Part shown: positions 1 through 10,214 of the stretch, piece after piece
Layout: every line of letters begins with the position of its first letter
Numbering within the stretch: the stretch's first letter is position 1
Source of the DNA: CAWKDG01 sp963848355
GTDB taxonomy: Bacteria > Actinomycetota > Acidimicrobiia > Acidimicrobiales > UBA8190
Assembly (NCBI GenBank): GCA_963848355.1
Contig: CAWKDG010000002.1
Location: 558,001 to 622,000, forward strand
DNA length: 64,000 nucleotides
Direction: 5' to 3'
The notes under the pieces: generated by a model
The model's database searches: none
Told to the model about the DNA's origin: nothing
The model's input: the letters and a program-made list of their open reading frames with translations, nothing else
Position numbers and translations under genes: made by a program

Positions 1-213
1 ATCGATGGCTCGTTGCAGCAGTGGCGACCGCACGAACTCGTGGTCGCCGATCCCACCGGGAGCCGTCGCGGTCGAATCCCTCGAGTACCCCACGGTGTAG
101 GGGGCGAGCGTCTGTTCGAGCGCCGGTTTCCTCCTCCACGTCGCCACCGAGATGACACCCCAGGCCAAGAGCCCGGCGGCCGGGAGGACGAGGACGGCGA
201 TGAGGACGATCAT
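1..213 (-). CDS. tadB: TadB-like Flp pilus inner-membrane protein, N-terminal fragment
   Basis: This is the start of a gene that runs off the left edge; only about 71 residues are visible. It opens MIVLIAVLVLPAAGLLAWG, a hydrophobic membrane segment, followed by a basic stretch (TWRRKP). TadB/TadC-type (type II secretion F family) proteins begin this way. Its ATG overlaps the TGA of cpaF by four bases (ATGA, 210-213), so it is translationally coupled and in the same operon. In Tad systems TadB sits in the inner membrane as platform partner of the CpaF/TadA ATPase. The assignment rests on gene order and the N-terminal helix, because the catalogued domain lies outside the window. Confidence 0.7.
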   Translation of the reverse strand, partial: MIVLIAVLVLPAAGLLAWGVISVATWRRKPALEQTLAPYTVGYSRDSTATAPGGIGDHEFVRSPLLQRAID

Positions 214-1562
214 CGGTGGCCGACGGCACGTGCGAACGTGTCGGCCTCGAAGAGTTCGGCGTCGAGGGGCTGTCCCGCGTCCTGGAGCTTCTCCGCAAAT
301 TGCGGCCGGATGCCCATGGACTTGAGCGAGCCCCGGTAGAGGCCGTCGGCGTCCATACCGGCCGAGAAGTCGAACATGAAGAGGTCCTGCATGATGATCA
401 CGTCCCCCTCCATGTGCTGGACCTCGGACACATGAGTCACGCGTCGACTTCCGTCCCGCAGCCGCGTCAGGTGGACGACCAGATCGATGGCAGAGGACAT
501 CTGCTCGCGGATCACCCTGATGGGCAGGTCGAAGCCGGACATCAGTGTCATGGTCTCGACGCGCGACAGAGTGTCCCGGGGGCCGTTCGAGTGGATGGTG
601 GTCAGAGATCCCTCGTGCCCCGTGTTCATGGCCTGCAGCATGTCGAGGGCCTCTCCGCCACGACACTCACCCACGATGATCCGGTCCGGACGCATGCGCA
701 GTGCGTTGCGCACCAGGTCGCGGATGGTCACCTCGCCTTTTCCTTCGATATTGGCCGGACGCGATTCCAGGGACACGACGTGCTCCTGGCGCAGCTGCAG
801 CTCCTTGGAGTCTTCGATCGTGACGATCCGTTCGTCGTCGGGGATCAATGAGGACAGGACGTTCAGGAACGTCGTCTTCCCGGCGTCCGTCCCACCGGAC
901 ACCACGACGTTCAAGCGTCCGACCACACAGGCTTCGATGAATCGGGCGAATGTCGATGTGAAGGTGCCGTTGGTGACCAGGTCCTCGACCAGCAGCGGAT
1001 CCTTGGCGAACTTCCTGACGGTCAGGAAAGGACCGCCGATGGCCAGCGGATGGATCACGGCGTTGATCCGTGAACCGTCGGGGAGACGGGCGTCGACCAT
1101 GGGCGACGACTCGTCGACCCGGCGGCTGACCTCGCCGACGATCTTGTCGATGACGCGACGCAGGTGGGTCTCGTCGATGAAGCTTGTCGGTGTCCGCTCG
1201 ATCTTGCCACCGCGCTCCACGTAGACGCGGTCGGGCCCGTTGACCATGACCTCGGACACGTTCGGATCCTCCAGATACCTCTGGATGGGTCCGTACCCGA
1301 GGATGTCGTTGGCGATGTCCTCGCCCAGACGGGCCTTGTCGGCCAGAGACAGTGGCGTCGCCTCCTCGGAGAGCGCCGCCTGCAACTGGGCGTTGACCCT
1401 CGGGCGGAGGTCCTTGGCCGTCAGGCGACCCTGGGACAGTTCAGGACCGAGCTCCTCGATGAGTCGCTGGTGCACCCGGATATGGACCTCTTCCAGGGCG
1501 CGCGCCCGCGCTTCCTCCGAGTTCAACACGCCCGCCACTCGCAGATGATCGGACAGCGACAT
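210..1562 (-). CDS. cpaF: CpaF/TadA-type pilus assembly ATPase
   Basis: A 450-residue secretion ATPase that powers Tad/Flp pilus assembly on the cytoplasmic face of the membrane. The N-terminal domain (about 1-190) is followed by the core ATPase. Walker A is GGTDAGKTT (223-231), the Asp box lies near 249-251 (IEDS), Walker B is RIIVGECRGGE (294-304) and the His box is GHEGSLTTIHSN (315-326). The P-loop has Asp-Ala where most family members have Gly-Ser, but Lys and Thr are intact. It lies 9 bases downstream of cpaE and overlaps tadB by four bases, so the order cpaB-cpaE-cpaF-tadB is one operon. Length is normal for the family and the reading frame is intact. Confidence 0.95.
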   Translation of the reverse strand: MSLSDHLRVAGVLNSEEARARALEEVHIRVHQRLIEELGPELSQGRLTAKDLRPRVNAQLQAALSEEATPLSLADKARLGEDIANDILGYGPIQRYLEDPNVSEVMVNGPDRVYVERGGKIERTPTSFIDETHLRRVIDKIVGEVSRRVDESSPMVDARLPDGSRINAVIHPLAIGGPFLTVRKFAKDPLLVEDLVTNGTFTSTFARFIEACVVGRLNVVVSGGTDAGKTTFLNVLSSLIPDDERIVTIEDSKELQLRQEHVVSLESRPANIEGKGEVTIRDLVRNALRMRPDRIIVGECRGGEALDMLQAMNTGHEGSLTTIHSNGPRDTLSRVETMTLMSGFDLPIRVIREQMSSAIDLVVHLTRLRDGSRRVTHVSEVQHMEGDVIIMQDLFMFDFSAGMDADGLYRGSLKSMGIRPQFAEKLQDAGQPLDAELFEADTFARAVGHR

Positions 1563-1571
1563 CGTGCACCC

Positions 1572-2849
1572 CTACTTGGCTTGTTGAGACGTTGCCGTGG
1601 CCGTGGCCGGTACCATCAGTCCCGTGGCGAGTTCGTCGATGCTTCTGGCGAATTTCGACCTCGGCGAGCTGATGACCACGGGCACACCGCGGTTGACCGA
1701 CTCGGCGACGAGGATGTCACTGGGAAGGGCGGCGTCCACCTTGAGCTGAACGGCCCGTTCGGCATCTGCCTCGCTCAGCCCCACCCGGGTGTTGGCCCGG
1801 TTCAGGACGAACTTGACCGACGAAAAGGGGATGTCGAGCGCCCGCATGGTCTGCATCCCTACTCGGGCGCTCTTCAGACTCATCACGTCCAGTCCGGCGA
1901 GGACGAGGATGTCGTCAGCTGCCTCCAGGGCGGCCAGCGTGATCTCGGCGAAGTTGGCCGACGTGTCGACCACGATGTAGGCAGCCCGCTCACGGAGGAC
2001 GTTGATGACCCGCGCCAGGTCGGCGCGCCCGATCCGGTCCGCCGAGCTCGGCTCGGTCGGTGCCGCCAGGATGCGAAGACCGCTCGGCTCGTGCCGCAGC
2101 AGCAGGTTCTCGAGCATCGTCCCGTCGAGGCGATCGCCAGCGGCGGCCGCTTCGGCGATGGTGTGGACAGGGGCCAGTTGGAGCATGAGGGCCACGTCGC
2201 CGAATTGGAGGTCGGCGTCGACCAGGACGACGGGCTGGATCGTCTTCTTGGCCAGGGCCACGGCCAGGTTGATGGCCACGACCGACTTGCCCGTCCCCCC
2301 CTTGGAGCAGAAGACCGAAATGACGCGACCCTGGCTACCGGGAGCGGCCGGAGCGGTCGGGGGCGGCGGAGCGACCGTCGCCGGTCGGCGCACCTTGACC
2401 CGGGCGGCGGCGCGGGCCACCGAATCGAGGAGCTCGCTGTCGTCGGCGGTGACGGCCACGACATCGTCGACCCCGGCGCGCAGTGCTCCCTGGAGGACCT
2501 CGGCCGTCAGCTCATAGACGACCATCACGGCGCCGCAGCCGGGCCGGAAGCCGATCAGCCCCGAGACCTGAGAAATGACCTCGTCAGGCTTGTCGGTGGG
2601 TCCGAAGACGACCACGCCCGGTTTCGACGGATCGGCCTCGTCGGAGAAGGCCGACAGATTCTCGTAACCGACGACGTTGCCGCCGATCTCGAGCATGCGC
2701 TCGGTGAGGACGAAACGGACCACCTCGTCCGGATCGACGACGCTGATCGCCACCTGCTCGCCCTTCGATGGCTTCGTCTTGGTCGGGGCTTCCTTCATCG
2801 TCTTGGTCGGGGCTTCCTTCATCGTGTCTACTCTCCGGTCAGAGTGCAC
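1572..2849 (-). CDS. cpaE: CpaE-like MinD/ParA-family ATPase of the Tad pilus
   Basis: A protein of about 416-425 residues with a receiver-like N-terminal domain (about 35-150) and a C-terminal MinD/ParA ATPase domain. The deviant Walker A is KGGTGKS (183-189), preceded by VISVFCS; VLVDADLQFGD supplies the A'/Walker B region. CpaE proteins localise Tad pilus assembly at the cell pole. The start is ambiguous: codons at 2849, 2822 and 2798 are all possible, because the octapeptide MKEAPTKT is duplicated at the N-terminus (24-bp direct repeat). A Pro/Ala linker (about 158-172) separates the domains. The gene sits between cpaB and cpaF in the same operon. Confidence 0.9.
   Translation of the reverse strand: MHSDRRVDTMKEAPTKTMKEAPTKTKPSKGEQVAISVVDPDEVVRFVLTERMLEIGGNVVGYENLSAFSDEADPSKPGVVVFGPTDKPDEVISQVSGLIGFRPGCGAVMVVYELTAEVLQGALRAGVDDVVAVTADDSELLDSVARAAARVKVRRPATVAPPPPTAPAAPGSQGRVISVFCSKGGTGKSVVAINLAVALAKKTIQPVVLVDADLQFGDVALMLQLAPVHTIAEAAAAGDRLDGTMLENLLLRHEPSGLRILAAPTEPSSADRIGRADLARVINVLRERAAYIVVDTSANFAEITLAALEAADDILVLAGLDVMSLKSARVGMQTMRALDIPFSSVKFVLNRANTRVGLSEADAERAVQLKVDAALPSDILVAESVNRGVPVVISSPRSKFARSIDELATGLMVPATATATSQQAK
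2775..2822 (-). repeat. 24-bp perfect tandem duplication at the cpaE start
   Basis: Two exact copies of a 24-base unit lie head to tail at 2775-2798 and 2799-2822. Each encodes MKEAPTKT, so each copy supplies its own ATG. The reading frame is preserved, and loss or gain of a copy would only change the N-terminus. Confidence 0.9.
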
Positions 2850-3567
2850 TGGTGATGTTCTCCTGGTTCACCGAAGGTATCGAGGATGGAGGCGTATTCG
2901 GTGGGACCAGGGTCATGTAGAGACCCAGACCGTCCTGCTCGGCCAGCGCGATCTTCTCGGCATCGGTGGGCGATACCGAGAAGGTGTAGAGGCCGCTCGT
3001 GTTCACCGGCACGGTCGTCGCCGTCGAGCCGGTCGCCGTCGGGCTATTGGCGTTCTGCCCGATCGCGATGATCTGGACGTTCTGCAGCAGAACCGTCTCA
3101 GCGCCGTTCAACGTGATCATCAGGTCGACCTTGTCCCCCACTTCGGGAAAGTCGGCCACCCCGTGAACAGGGTCGACCGACGCCGTCACGGCGACGTGGC
3201 CGGCGGTGAGGGCCTGCGAGAAGCTGCTGGATGCGGAGGACGCACTAGCGAACATCGAAGAGACGAGGACCTGCCCGACGCCGAAGGAGGCCACGGCCTG
3301 CTTGTCCTCGATGCTCGAGAGCTTGATCACGGCTGATGTCGGGCGGAACTCCCGGGGGATCTTCTTGTGCGCGATGTACCCGTCGCTGATGGCAGCACTC
3401 CCGTCCAGCGTGGCCGGAACGGGCTTCACAACGACGTAGGCCTCGACGAGCTTGGCGTTGTGATACGCCCTCTGCTGAGCGTTGTTCAGAAAGACGTAGC
3501 TCAAAACCGACGCGGCCACTCCCACGGCTACCGCGACGGCAACCACGAGCGTCCGTTTGGGTGTCAT
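2839..3567 (-). CDS. cpaB: CpaB/RcpC-like pilus protein (SAF domain)
   Basis: A 242-residue protein that starts MTPKRTLVVAVAVAVGV. An N-terminal membrane anchor (about 5-28) is followed by a periplasmic/extracytoplasmic SAF-type region (from about 38, 'VEAYVVVKPVPA'), as in CpaB/RcpC, which couples the secretion channel or cell-wall side to the Tad machine. The start at 3567 was chosen because AGAGGGGGG lies a few bases upstream on the minus strand; upstream in-frame sequence is Arg/Gly-rich and unlike the family. It is the first gene of the minus-strand Tad operon and overlaps the longest cpaE reading by a few bases. Confidence 0.85.
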   Translation of the reverse strand: MTPKRTLVVAVAVAVGVAASVLSYVFLNNAQQRAYHNAKLVEAYVVVKPVPATLDGSAAISDGYIAHKKIPREFRPTSAVIKLSSIEDKQAVASFGVGQVLVSSMFASASSASSSFSQALTAGHVAVTASVDPVHGVADFPEVGDKVDLMITLNGAETVLLQNVQIIAIGQNANSPTATGSTATTVPVNTSGLYTFSVSPTDAEKIALAEQDGLGLYMTLVPPNTPPSSIPSVNQENITSAL

Positions 3568-3895
3568 CAATGCCCCCCTCTGTGCCCGGAGCCGAGGCTG
3601 ACCAGCAGCGTGTTCTTCGGCACCGATCGATCCCACCGCGGTCGATGGCTAGCCCAAGTGTGCGTGACCACGCAGCCCTTGACAATGACTCCAGGGCCAA
3701 ATGAGTCGCAGGGCCTACCCGACGATCCCGATCGGGCTCATCAGCCCTCAAGACGAGGCCACATATGTGTCGATAGTCCTATTGCCCGCAACCCGGCGGG
3801 GTTCTGATACTGGGACTGGGGCAGTGGGAGTAGCCACGCGCCACCCCTCGTACCGGGACGGGAGTGCGACAGTGTCGAGAGGTGAGGAAGGCGAG
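3568..3895. promoter_or_regulatory. Divergent intergenic region of the Tad locus with two small palindromes
   Basis: This 328-base stretch without a convincing gene separates the minus-strand cpaB operon from the plus-strand tadE-like gene, so it must hold promoters for both. A perfect 10-base palindrome CACATATGTG lies at 3760-3769, followed by ATAGTCCTAT at 3773-3782 (ATAG-N2-CTAT dyad). A TTGACA hexamer lies at 3679-3684 on the plus strand but has no good -10 at 17 bases. Regulatory function is inferred from position only. Confidence 0.4.
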
Positions 3896-4615
3896 ATGAC
3901 GGCTGCGACGAAAGTGCGGCGCCGGGCGGGCGTCGGCTGGCGCGGCCGGATCCGTGCCCGGTTCGTCCCGGACGGGTCAGAGCGCGGTGCCGTGCTCGTC
4001 GAGGCGGCGTTCGTCTTCCCGGTCTTCATCCTCCTGCTTTTCGGCATGATCGAATTCGGCTTCGTCTTCAAAGACAGCCTGACGCTGTCGTCGATGGTCC
4101 AGGCGGGGGTCCGGGCGGGGGCGGAAGCAGGGCAACGCGCAGAGCCCAGTGCCGACTACGAGATCCTGAGCGCCCTCGAGGCGGCCGACGGCTCGCTCGG
4201 ATCCACCATCATTACGTGATCATCTTCCGGGCCGACGGGACCGAAGGCACACTGCCGCCCAATTGCAACATCACGAATGGGTGCGTCAAGGACGAGTGCA
4301 ACGTGTACCCGGCGAGCTTCTTCCGACACCTCTCCACCGCCACCGAGCCCGCCACTAGGATTCGCGTTGCGGACACGAATTCGCGGTCACCCCCACCGCC
4401 CCCGTGGGAATTGGGGGACCCGCGGTGCGTGGGACGAAGTGCCGTGGCCGCCATCGGAGCGCAGTGAGTCCGGAGACGGCGGCGGCGGTCCCGATTACCT
4501 CGGCGTCTATATCAGCGCCAGTCCACACCAACATCACCGGATTCTTCCCCTCGGTGACCCTGAGTGACACCGCCATCATGCGCCTCGAACCGCAGGCATC
4601 CAGACTCATCCATAG
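3896..4615 (+). CDS. TadE-like pilus protein, interrupted by frameshifts
   Basis: The first 108 residues read through with a basic leader and the TadE signature (SERGAVLVEAAFVFPVFILL, about 34-53), the single membrane segment of TadE-family pseudopilins. A frameshift at about 4215 moves the frame to 'VIIFRADGTEG...NGCVKDECN'. Further shifts between about 4380 and 4530 lead into 'DYLGVYISA' and 'ITGFFPSVTLSDTAIMRLEP', the usual C-terminal ending of this family. The most likely stop is TAG at 4613-4615. All parts of one protein are therefore present, in at least three frames. It faces away from cpaB and precedes a TadG-like gene. Boundaries after 4219 are approximate. Confidence 0.65.
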
Positions 4616-4668
4616 GACCTCGGACGACAGGTGGTGCAGGACGCCCCGGTGCCGGACCGAGGGCACGG

Positions 4669-6491
4669 ATGGTCGCGATCGAGGGGTTCGTCCTCGTCTT
4701 CTTCGCCCTCGCCATCGTGACTCTCCTCGGTATCGCCGCCCTGGTGGTCGATATCGGCAACTGGTACCTCCAGTCCGACAGGATCCAGCGTGCAGCCGAT
4801 TCCGCCGCTTTGGCCGGCGTGGTCTACATGCCGGGACGTCGGCCAAGGCGACGTCGTGGCCAAGTCCATCGCCGCCAGCAACGGGTACACCAGCAACGTC
4901 AACGTCGGCGAAGTGTACCAGAATGGCGTGCCATCCGCAGCCGACGAACTCCAGGTCACCATTACCGATTCCGACATTCCCACCTTCTTCGCCAAGGTCT
5001 TCGGCCTCGACTCGATCAAGGAGACCGAGACGTCGATCGCCGAGTTCCAACAGCCCATGCCCCTCGGCAGCGCCGAGAATTCGTTCGGAACCGGCAATCT
5101 GCCCTGGCTCGGCCCCCGATGCAACCTCCGAGAGCCAGGCCAACGACTGGCTGGCCATCAGTGGGTACTGCACGGCCCGGGAGAACGGTGACGAGTTCTC
5201 CTCTTATTACGACGGCAACGACGCCTCCGGCGGGACCATCTGTCCCGGTGATGCCACTCCTATGCCATCGACCACGTTCACGAACGTCGACTACAACCCG
5301 AACGGCTACGTCTACGACATCTATACCCTCCGAGCACCACCGACCCGAACAGCACCGGCCAGGCGGTGACGGTCGAGATCTACGACCCCTCCTACAACGC
5401 CCCCATCACCACGACGAATTGCTCCGTGACCACGCCCGGCAGCGCCGCCGGGGACAACTCGGACATGCCCTGCGGGGTCACCGCATCGGTGACCACCAAT
5501 TGGCTGTGTACGGACCGGGCACAGGTATCTACGACCCGAGTGTCGATCCGATCCTCGGCTCCCACCGGAGCGTCGCGGTCGACTCCGGGGGTGTTCGGCA
5601 GCGGCGACACGACGTGCGAGAGCGCCTGGTGTGCCCTGTACGTCATCCCGGCCGGCGCACAGCCCGGGAACTACCACCTCAATTTGTGGACCCTGGCGGG
5701 CGAGCCTGACAGCGCCGCCACCAACGCCTTCGCCCTACGGGCCCAGGTGAACGGCCCGACTGCCGTGTGCCAGTTCACCTGCACCAGCGTGGACGTCGTC
5801 AATCCGGCCACCAACCCGTTCCAGCCCTGCTCGACGATCGCCGAAGGGACCTTCCCCGCCGATCCCCAATGTCCGGAGCTGCACGGGGACAAGTACATGG
5901 GCATCTACGTAGACTCCGGCGCCGGGGGACCCGGGTGTGACCCCGGGCCCCGGCAAGAACAATCGCCGGGAAACGGCTGACCGATGAGGCGATGGACAAG
6001 ACCTGTGCCAGCTTCTATCTGGCCCAGGTGGCTCCCAGCTACGCCGGCAAGACGATGACCATCACCCTCTTCGACCCCGGAGAAGGCGCCACCGCCATCC
6101 AGATCCTCCAACCGGACGGTACGGCGGCCAGGTTCACCTACCAGACCGATGACAGCAACGCCGAAGACGGTTGCCCAACATCGTGGCGCCCAACGGTTGT
6201 GCCCCGTACGTCAGCAGCGACAACAATACCGATCCCCCGGGTCCCAACGATCCCGTCACCTGCATCTGTGATCCGGTAACCAAGGTCCCTAACTTGGCCG
6301 GACGGACCAGTGCGTCAAAGTACAACGACCGCTATCTGGAGATCCAGGTCCCCATCACCAGCGACTTGGCCGTGCTCGAGGCCAACGGGGGCTGGTACAA
6401 GGTGCAGTACGTCTTCGCCAGCGCATCTGTCTCCGACCGAACGACATGGTCGGTCACCATCGGTGGTAACCCCATCCACCTCATCGGTTAG
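4669..6491 (+). CDS. TadG-like pilus-associated protein, heavily frameshifted
   Basis: The N-terminus (MVAIEGFVLVFFALAIVTLL) is the hydrophobic helix of TadG/Flp-associated proteins and is followed by DIGNWYLQSDRIQRAADSAA, the conserved post-helix motif. The remainder, about 600 codons, continues as an extracytoplasmic Thr/Asn/Pro-rich region with many Cys. It passes through at least six frame changes (near 4840, 5130, 5340, 5510, 5590, 5950 and 6165) before ending VSDRTTWSVTIGGNPIHLIG at 6491. The long ectodomain resembles putative adhesive or structural Tad proteins rather than short TadG. It lies 12 bases before the next gene. Frameshifts may be sequence errors. Confidence 0.6.
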
Positions 6492-6503
6492 AAGCGACAC
6501 AAC

Positions 6504-7278
6504 ATGCCACAGCAGCGATGGTATAGGCGATGGACCACATGGCAACCGGCCGCACGCACGGCATGGATCGTCGTGGCCATCGTCGGTACCTTTTCGGTCT
6601 TGCTGATCAGCGTGGCCCTCGTGTCGTCGGGAACGTCGTCACCCACTCTCGCCATAGGCTCCGGTCTTTCGCAGATCGGGTCGGGGACGGTGCCTTCGAC
6701 GTCCACAACGGAGCCTGTCCAGTCCCAAGTTGGGCCGGGCACGGGCTCGTCGGGCACGGGTACGTCGGGATCCGGGACGTCGGGATCCGGGACGTCGGGA
6801 TCCGGGACGTCGGGATCCGGGACGTCGGGATCCGGGACGTCGGGCACGGGCACATCGGGCACGGGGACGTCGGGCTCGGGCACGTCAGGCTCTGGCTCGT
6901 CGGGGTCCGGGACGTCAGGCTCCGGTACATCGGGCACGGGGACGTCGAGCTCGGGCACGTCAGGCTCTGGCACAGGAACGGGGGCCGCCACCAATCAAGC
7001 GGTAGGAATGTCGAACGCCCCGGCGGGGGAAGATGCGGCCATTGAAGCTGGCGTCTCCAATCCACCCGGGCCCGTTACCAGCGGTCGTGCTCGCCAAGTC
7101 GGACCCCACCTACGCGATCGTCCAGTACGGGGGCAATCCGACAACGCTCGCCTTGCTCCACCAGAGCGCATTGGGATGGGCCACACTGGCCCGGGGCTCG
7201 CCCCAACTGCCATGTGTGAACGGCTTGCCCGTCGGTGTCGAATTGGACCTACAGGGATGGATGCAAGCTTGCGGGTGA
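6504..7278 (+). CDS. Membrane-anchored protein with Gly-Thr-Ser repeat linker
   Basis: A basic leader (MPQQRWYRRWTTW) precedes one membrane helix (about 20-45), then a linker of about 90 residues built from the pentapeptide GTSGS and variants (about 75-165). The frame first read ends in low-quality sequence. A shift near 7075 leads to a compact C-terminal segment (VVLAKSDPTYAIVQYGG ... LDLQGWMQACG) ending at 7278. Function is unknown. Position directly behind the tadE/tadG-like genes suggests a surface or envelope component of the Tad system. The linker DNA is a 15-bp minisatellite. It converges with the glycosyltransferase gene that ends at 7249. Confidence 0.55.
6767..6841 (+). repeat. 15-bp minisatellite, five perfect copies
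   Basis: Five exact head-to-tail copies of gggatccgggacgtc, each coding one GSGTS pentapeptide, are followed by degenerate 15-mers to about 6972. The unit is a multiple of three, so copy-number change keeps the frame and only alters linker length. Confidence 0.95.
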
Positions 7279-8538
7279 CCCTCTCGCCCTACGGCTGACC
7301 CGTGGCGACGGACGGTCGACCAACACCGACCGCAGCCAACTCCACGTCCCCCAGGCGATGAGCAGGTCGCGGGTCAGGAAGACGAGGGTGAGGCTGCCGT
7401 CAAAGGCGTGCGTCGGCACGAGGCCGAAACCGCTGCCGGACACCTCGTAGGGGAAGACGACGATGTTGGCCAGGGCGGCCAGCAGCCACTGGGGCCTGAA
7501 CCGGTAGAGGGCCCACAGCGGCATCAGCCATATGACGTACTGGGCCGACAGCACCTTGGAACCGAGCACGGCCAGGGTGAGGGTGGCCAGGCAGGCGGCC
7601 TCGAACGGGAGCCGGCTCCCGGAACTGGGCCCACCAGATCCACAGGCACCCGACCACGGCCAGGAGCTCGACGACGACGGCGATCGGGCGGGGCGATGCC
7701 GTTCACGACGTTGATGCTGTGGAAGCTGTTGACCAGCGTCGAGCCGTGCCAGTCGAACAGGCATGGACAAGCCGGCGGGAATGCTCCCGATCTCGGCCGG
7801 CCGCCGCAGGTAGTAGTGCAGCGACGTTCAGGGCGGCCCGTGGTCGAGACAGGGCGGGGATCCCGGCCAGGACCACCACCGACCGGCCATCCAGGCCAGA
7901 CGCCGACCGGGATCACGCCCGCTGCTGTCGCCACTCGGCGATCAGTAGCGCGGGCCAGAAGACGGCCGGGAAGAGCTTGAGGACGAAACCGATGCAGCTC
8001 CACGTCCATGCCGCCGACCATCGTTCCTGACGGGCGGCCCGGACGGACCAGAAGGCGGCGGCGACGGCGAAGATGTCGTAGCGGCCGGTCACCAGGATCA
8101 CCGCTCCCACGGCCAGGTAGACGATGAGCCGGCGGGCCGCTTCGGTGTCCATGCCGGCGAACCCCGGAGCCCTCGTAGCTCGTCACGAGCAGGACCAGCA
8201 CGATCCCGGCCACGACGGCGAAGGCCCACGGGTAGGAGAACGGCAGGAGCAGCGGGAGCATGAAGACGGCCAGCGCCGGGGCCGGATATTCGAGCGGGAG
8301 CCGGTGCAGCAACGGCGTGTCGAGGGCGGCGTGGGCGTAGCGTGGCGTACTCGGCGACGTCGAAGGGGTGCAGGAACACGCAGGAGACGATCGTCGCCAG
8401 CAGCCACAGCACCAGCGCGGGCACGATCACGGGCCGCCACTGACGGCGGACCGACTCGGGCGAGCGCCAGGGTGCGGATCTTGAACGCTTCGGCCCTTCA
8501 CCGCCACGTGCGTCGCCTTCCCCATCGCCGGCGGACAC
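7249..8538 (-). CDS. GT87/DUF2029-type polytopic glycosyltransferase, frameshifted
   Basis: A polytopic membrane protein reconstructed from several frames on the minus strand: RRQWRPVIVPALVLWLL (N-terminal helix), then HPFDVAEYATL, LEYPAPALAVFMLPLLLPFS, GRYDIFAVAAAFWSV, FVLKLFPAVFWPALLIAEW, and finally LSAQYVIWLMPLWALYRF near the C-terminus. The sequence matches polyprenol-phosphate-sugar-using DUF2029/GT87 mannosyl- or arabinosyl-transferases of actinobacteria. At least four frame changes occur (near 8340, 8160, 7910 and 7640-7720). The start is placed at a GTG at 8538 but is uncertain. It is convergent with the linker protein gene and divergent from the MptB-like gene. The sugar and acceptor cannot be told from sequence. 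Confidence 0.6.
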
Positions 8539-8667
8539 GGGGACGGGGACCGACGGACCCGTCGGGTCGCCCTGCCACGCAGACCGTATCCCGCCGGTCC
8601 CCCGACCTCGTGTCTTTCCCGGGTCGCGTGAGGCCCGGAGGTAAGAGTCGACCGGCGCGACGGCGAT

Positions 8668-10214
8668 ATGGAGAAGGTGGCCCAGAAACTGATGCCGGTG
8701 GCCGCGCCGGAGACCCGGCGAGGGACGATCGCCGCGCCGTGACCCTGGGTCCGACCGGCGCTCCTCGGAGCGGGCGGTACGGTTCTCCTGGCCCTGGCCA
8801 GCGACCTGCCCGGTTCCCCCTACGGTCCCCATGCGGCGCGGCCTGTGGCCGCTCGCCATCTCGGGGCGGGCGCCGGGATGGGAGGGGCCCACGCGTCCCG
8901 ACCTGGGCCCGGGTGGCCGACCAGGCCCCGGGCGTGGCCCCCGGCCACCTGCTCGCGACTCTGGTCGTGGTGGCCGGCGTGCTCCTCCTCGGCCTGGCCT
9001 GGGGCCTACTCTGGCGCCGCCACCCGGGCCTGTCCGCACCTCGCCCGGCGCCGGCTCTGGCTGGGTGGCTCGCGGCGTGGGTGGCCCCCCTGCTCCTGGC
9101 CGCCCCCTTCGCCAGCCAGGACGTCTGGACCTACGGCGCCGAGGGCAAGATGGTCCTCGACGGGTTCGGCGGTTACCGGCCCGCCTCGCTGCTCGGACAC
9201 TCCGTCTGGACACTCGGGGTGGACGCCCAGTGGGCGGCGCGCCCCTCGCTCTACGGACCGGGGGCGCTCGACCTCTCGGCTCTCTTCGTGAAGATCTCCG
9301 GTGGCCGTCCGTGGGTGGCGGCCGAGTGCTGGCGGCTGACCGCCGTCATCGGGCTTCTCCTGTGCGCGTGGGGTGTCCGGCGCATCGTCTCGCTCCGAGG
9401 GGGAAACGCCACCACGGCCGACCTGGCGCGTGGCCAACCCGGCGGTGCTCGATCATCCTCGTGGGCGGGATCCACAACGACGCCCTCATGCTCGGGCTCG
9501 ACCGTGGCCGGCATGGCGGTGGCCATGTCGGGAGCACCGTTGTGCGGGATCCTCCTCTGCGCCCTCGGCGTGGCAGTGAAACCCAACGCCCTCCTCGCCG
9601 TGGGCGCACTGGCCTGGTGGGCCTTCGGGAAGCCGGTGGCGCCAGCGGACCAAGGGGGCCTGGCCGCCACGGCCGCCGTCGTCGCCGTGCTCGTGGTGTG
9701 TGGGCTCGGCGTCGGGCGGGGGATTCGGATGGTTCGACGCGCTCGTCTCCGACAGCGCCGTGCCCGGGCCGTGGTCCCTCGGCGCCCGCTTCCTCGGCGC
9801 CGAGACGGGCTGGCCGGTGGCCGGCCATCGAGATGGCGGGGCTGGCCTGGCCGTGCTCCTGGTCCTGGCGATGCGACGGTCGCGGCGGATGGGTCGTCGG
9901 ACTCGGCTGGGGACTGGCGGCGCTTGGCCTGACCAACGCCCGACCGCCGAACCCTGGTACCTGGCCTGGGCCGTCGTCCTCCTCGCCTGCGGCGGCCTGG
10001 CCCGGCGCGCCGAGCGGGTCGGGGTCGTCGATCCTCGCGGCCATGATGATCGGGAGCGTGCTCCCCGCCGGGCCTCTTCTGGTGGTTCTCCGGCGTGGTC
10101 GTCCTCGGGTGGCTCGGAGAGCGTCATCCGTCAGCGATGCGGACGCGGCCGGCACCGCCGCGTCGACGAGCACGAGGAGATGTCGTCGACGTCAGGCCGT
10201 CCGTTTCAGTATGA
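8668..10214 (+). CDS. MptB-like alpha-1,6-mannosyltransferase, frameshifted
   Basis: The homologous core is clear: PFASQDVWTYGAEGKMVLDG and then WAARPSLYGPGALDL match the polyprenol-phosphomannose-dependent alpha-(1->6) mannosyltransferases MptA/MptB. Next, in other frames, come WRVANPAVL, ILVGGIHNDALMLGL and EPWYLAWAVVLLACGGLA, with a probable C-terminus FWWFSGVVVLGWLG ending at TGA 10212-10214. Such enzymes extend mannan chains of lipomannan-type glycolipids in the membrane. There are at least five frame changes. The start (ATG 8668) is a guess; GTG 8739 is an alternative. The 3' end overlaps the convergent reductase gene by about 20 bases. Confidence 0.6.

Noticed and set aside
1164..2855. 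Long open frame on the plus strand opposite cpaF/cpaE (about 560 codons).
   Set aside because: Arg/Asp/Gly-rich shadow of real minus-strand genes in high-GC DNA; no recognisable motif or ribosome site. The same applies to long frames opposite the permease at 27.4-29.0 kb and the phosphodiesterase at 37.8 kb.
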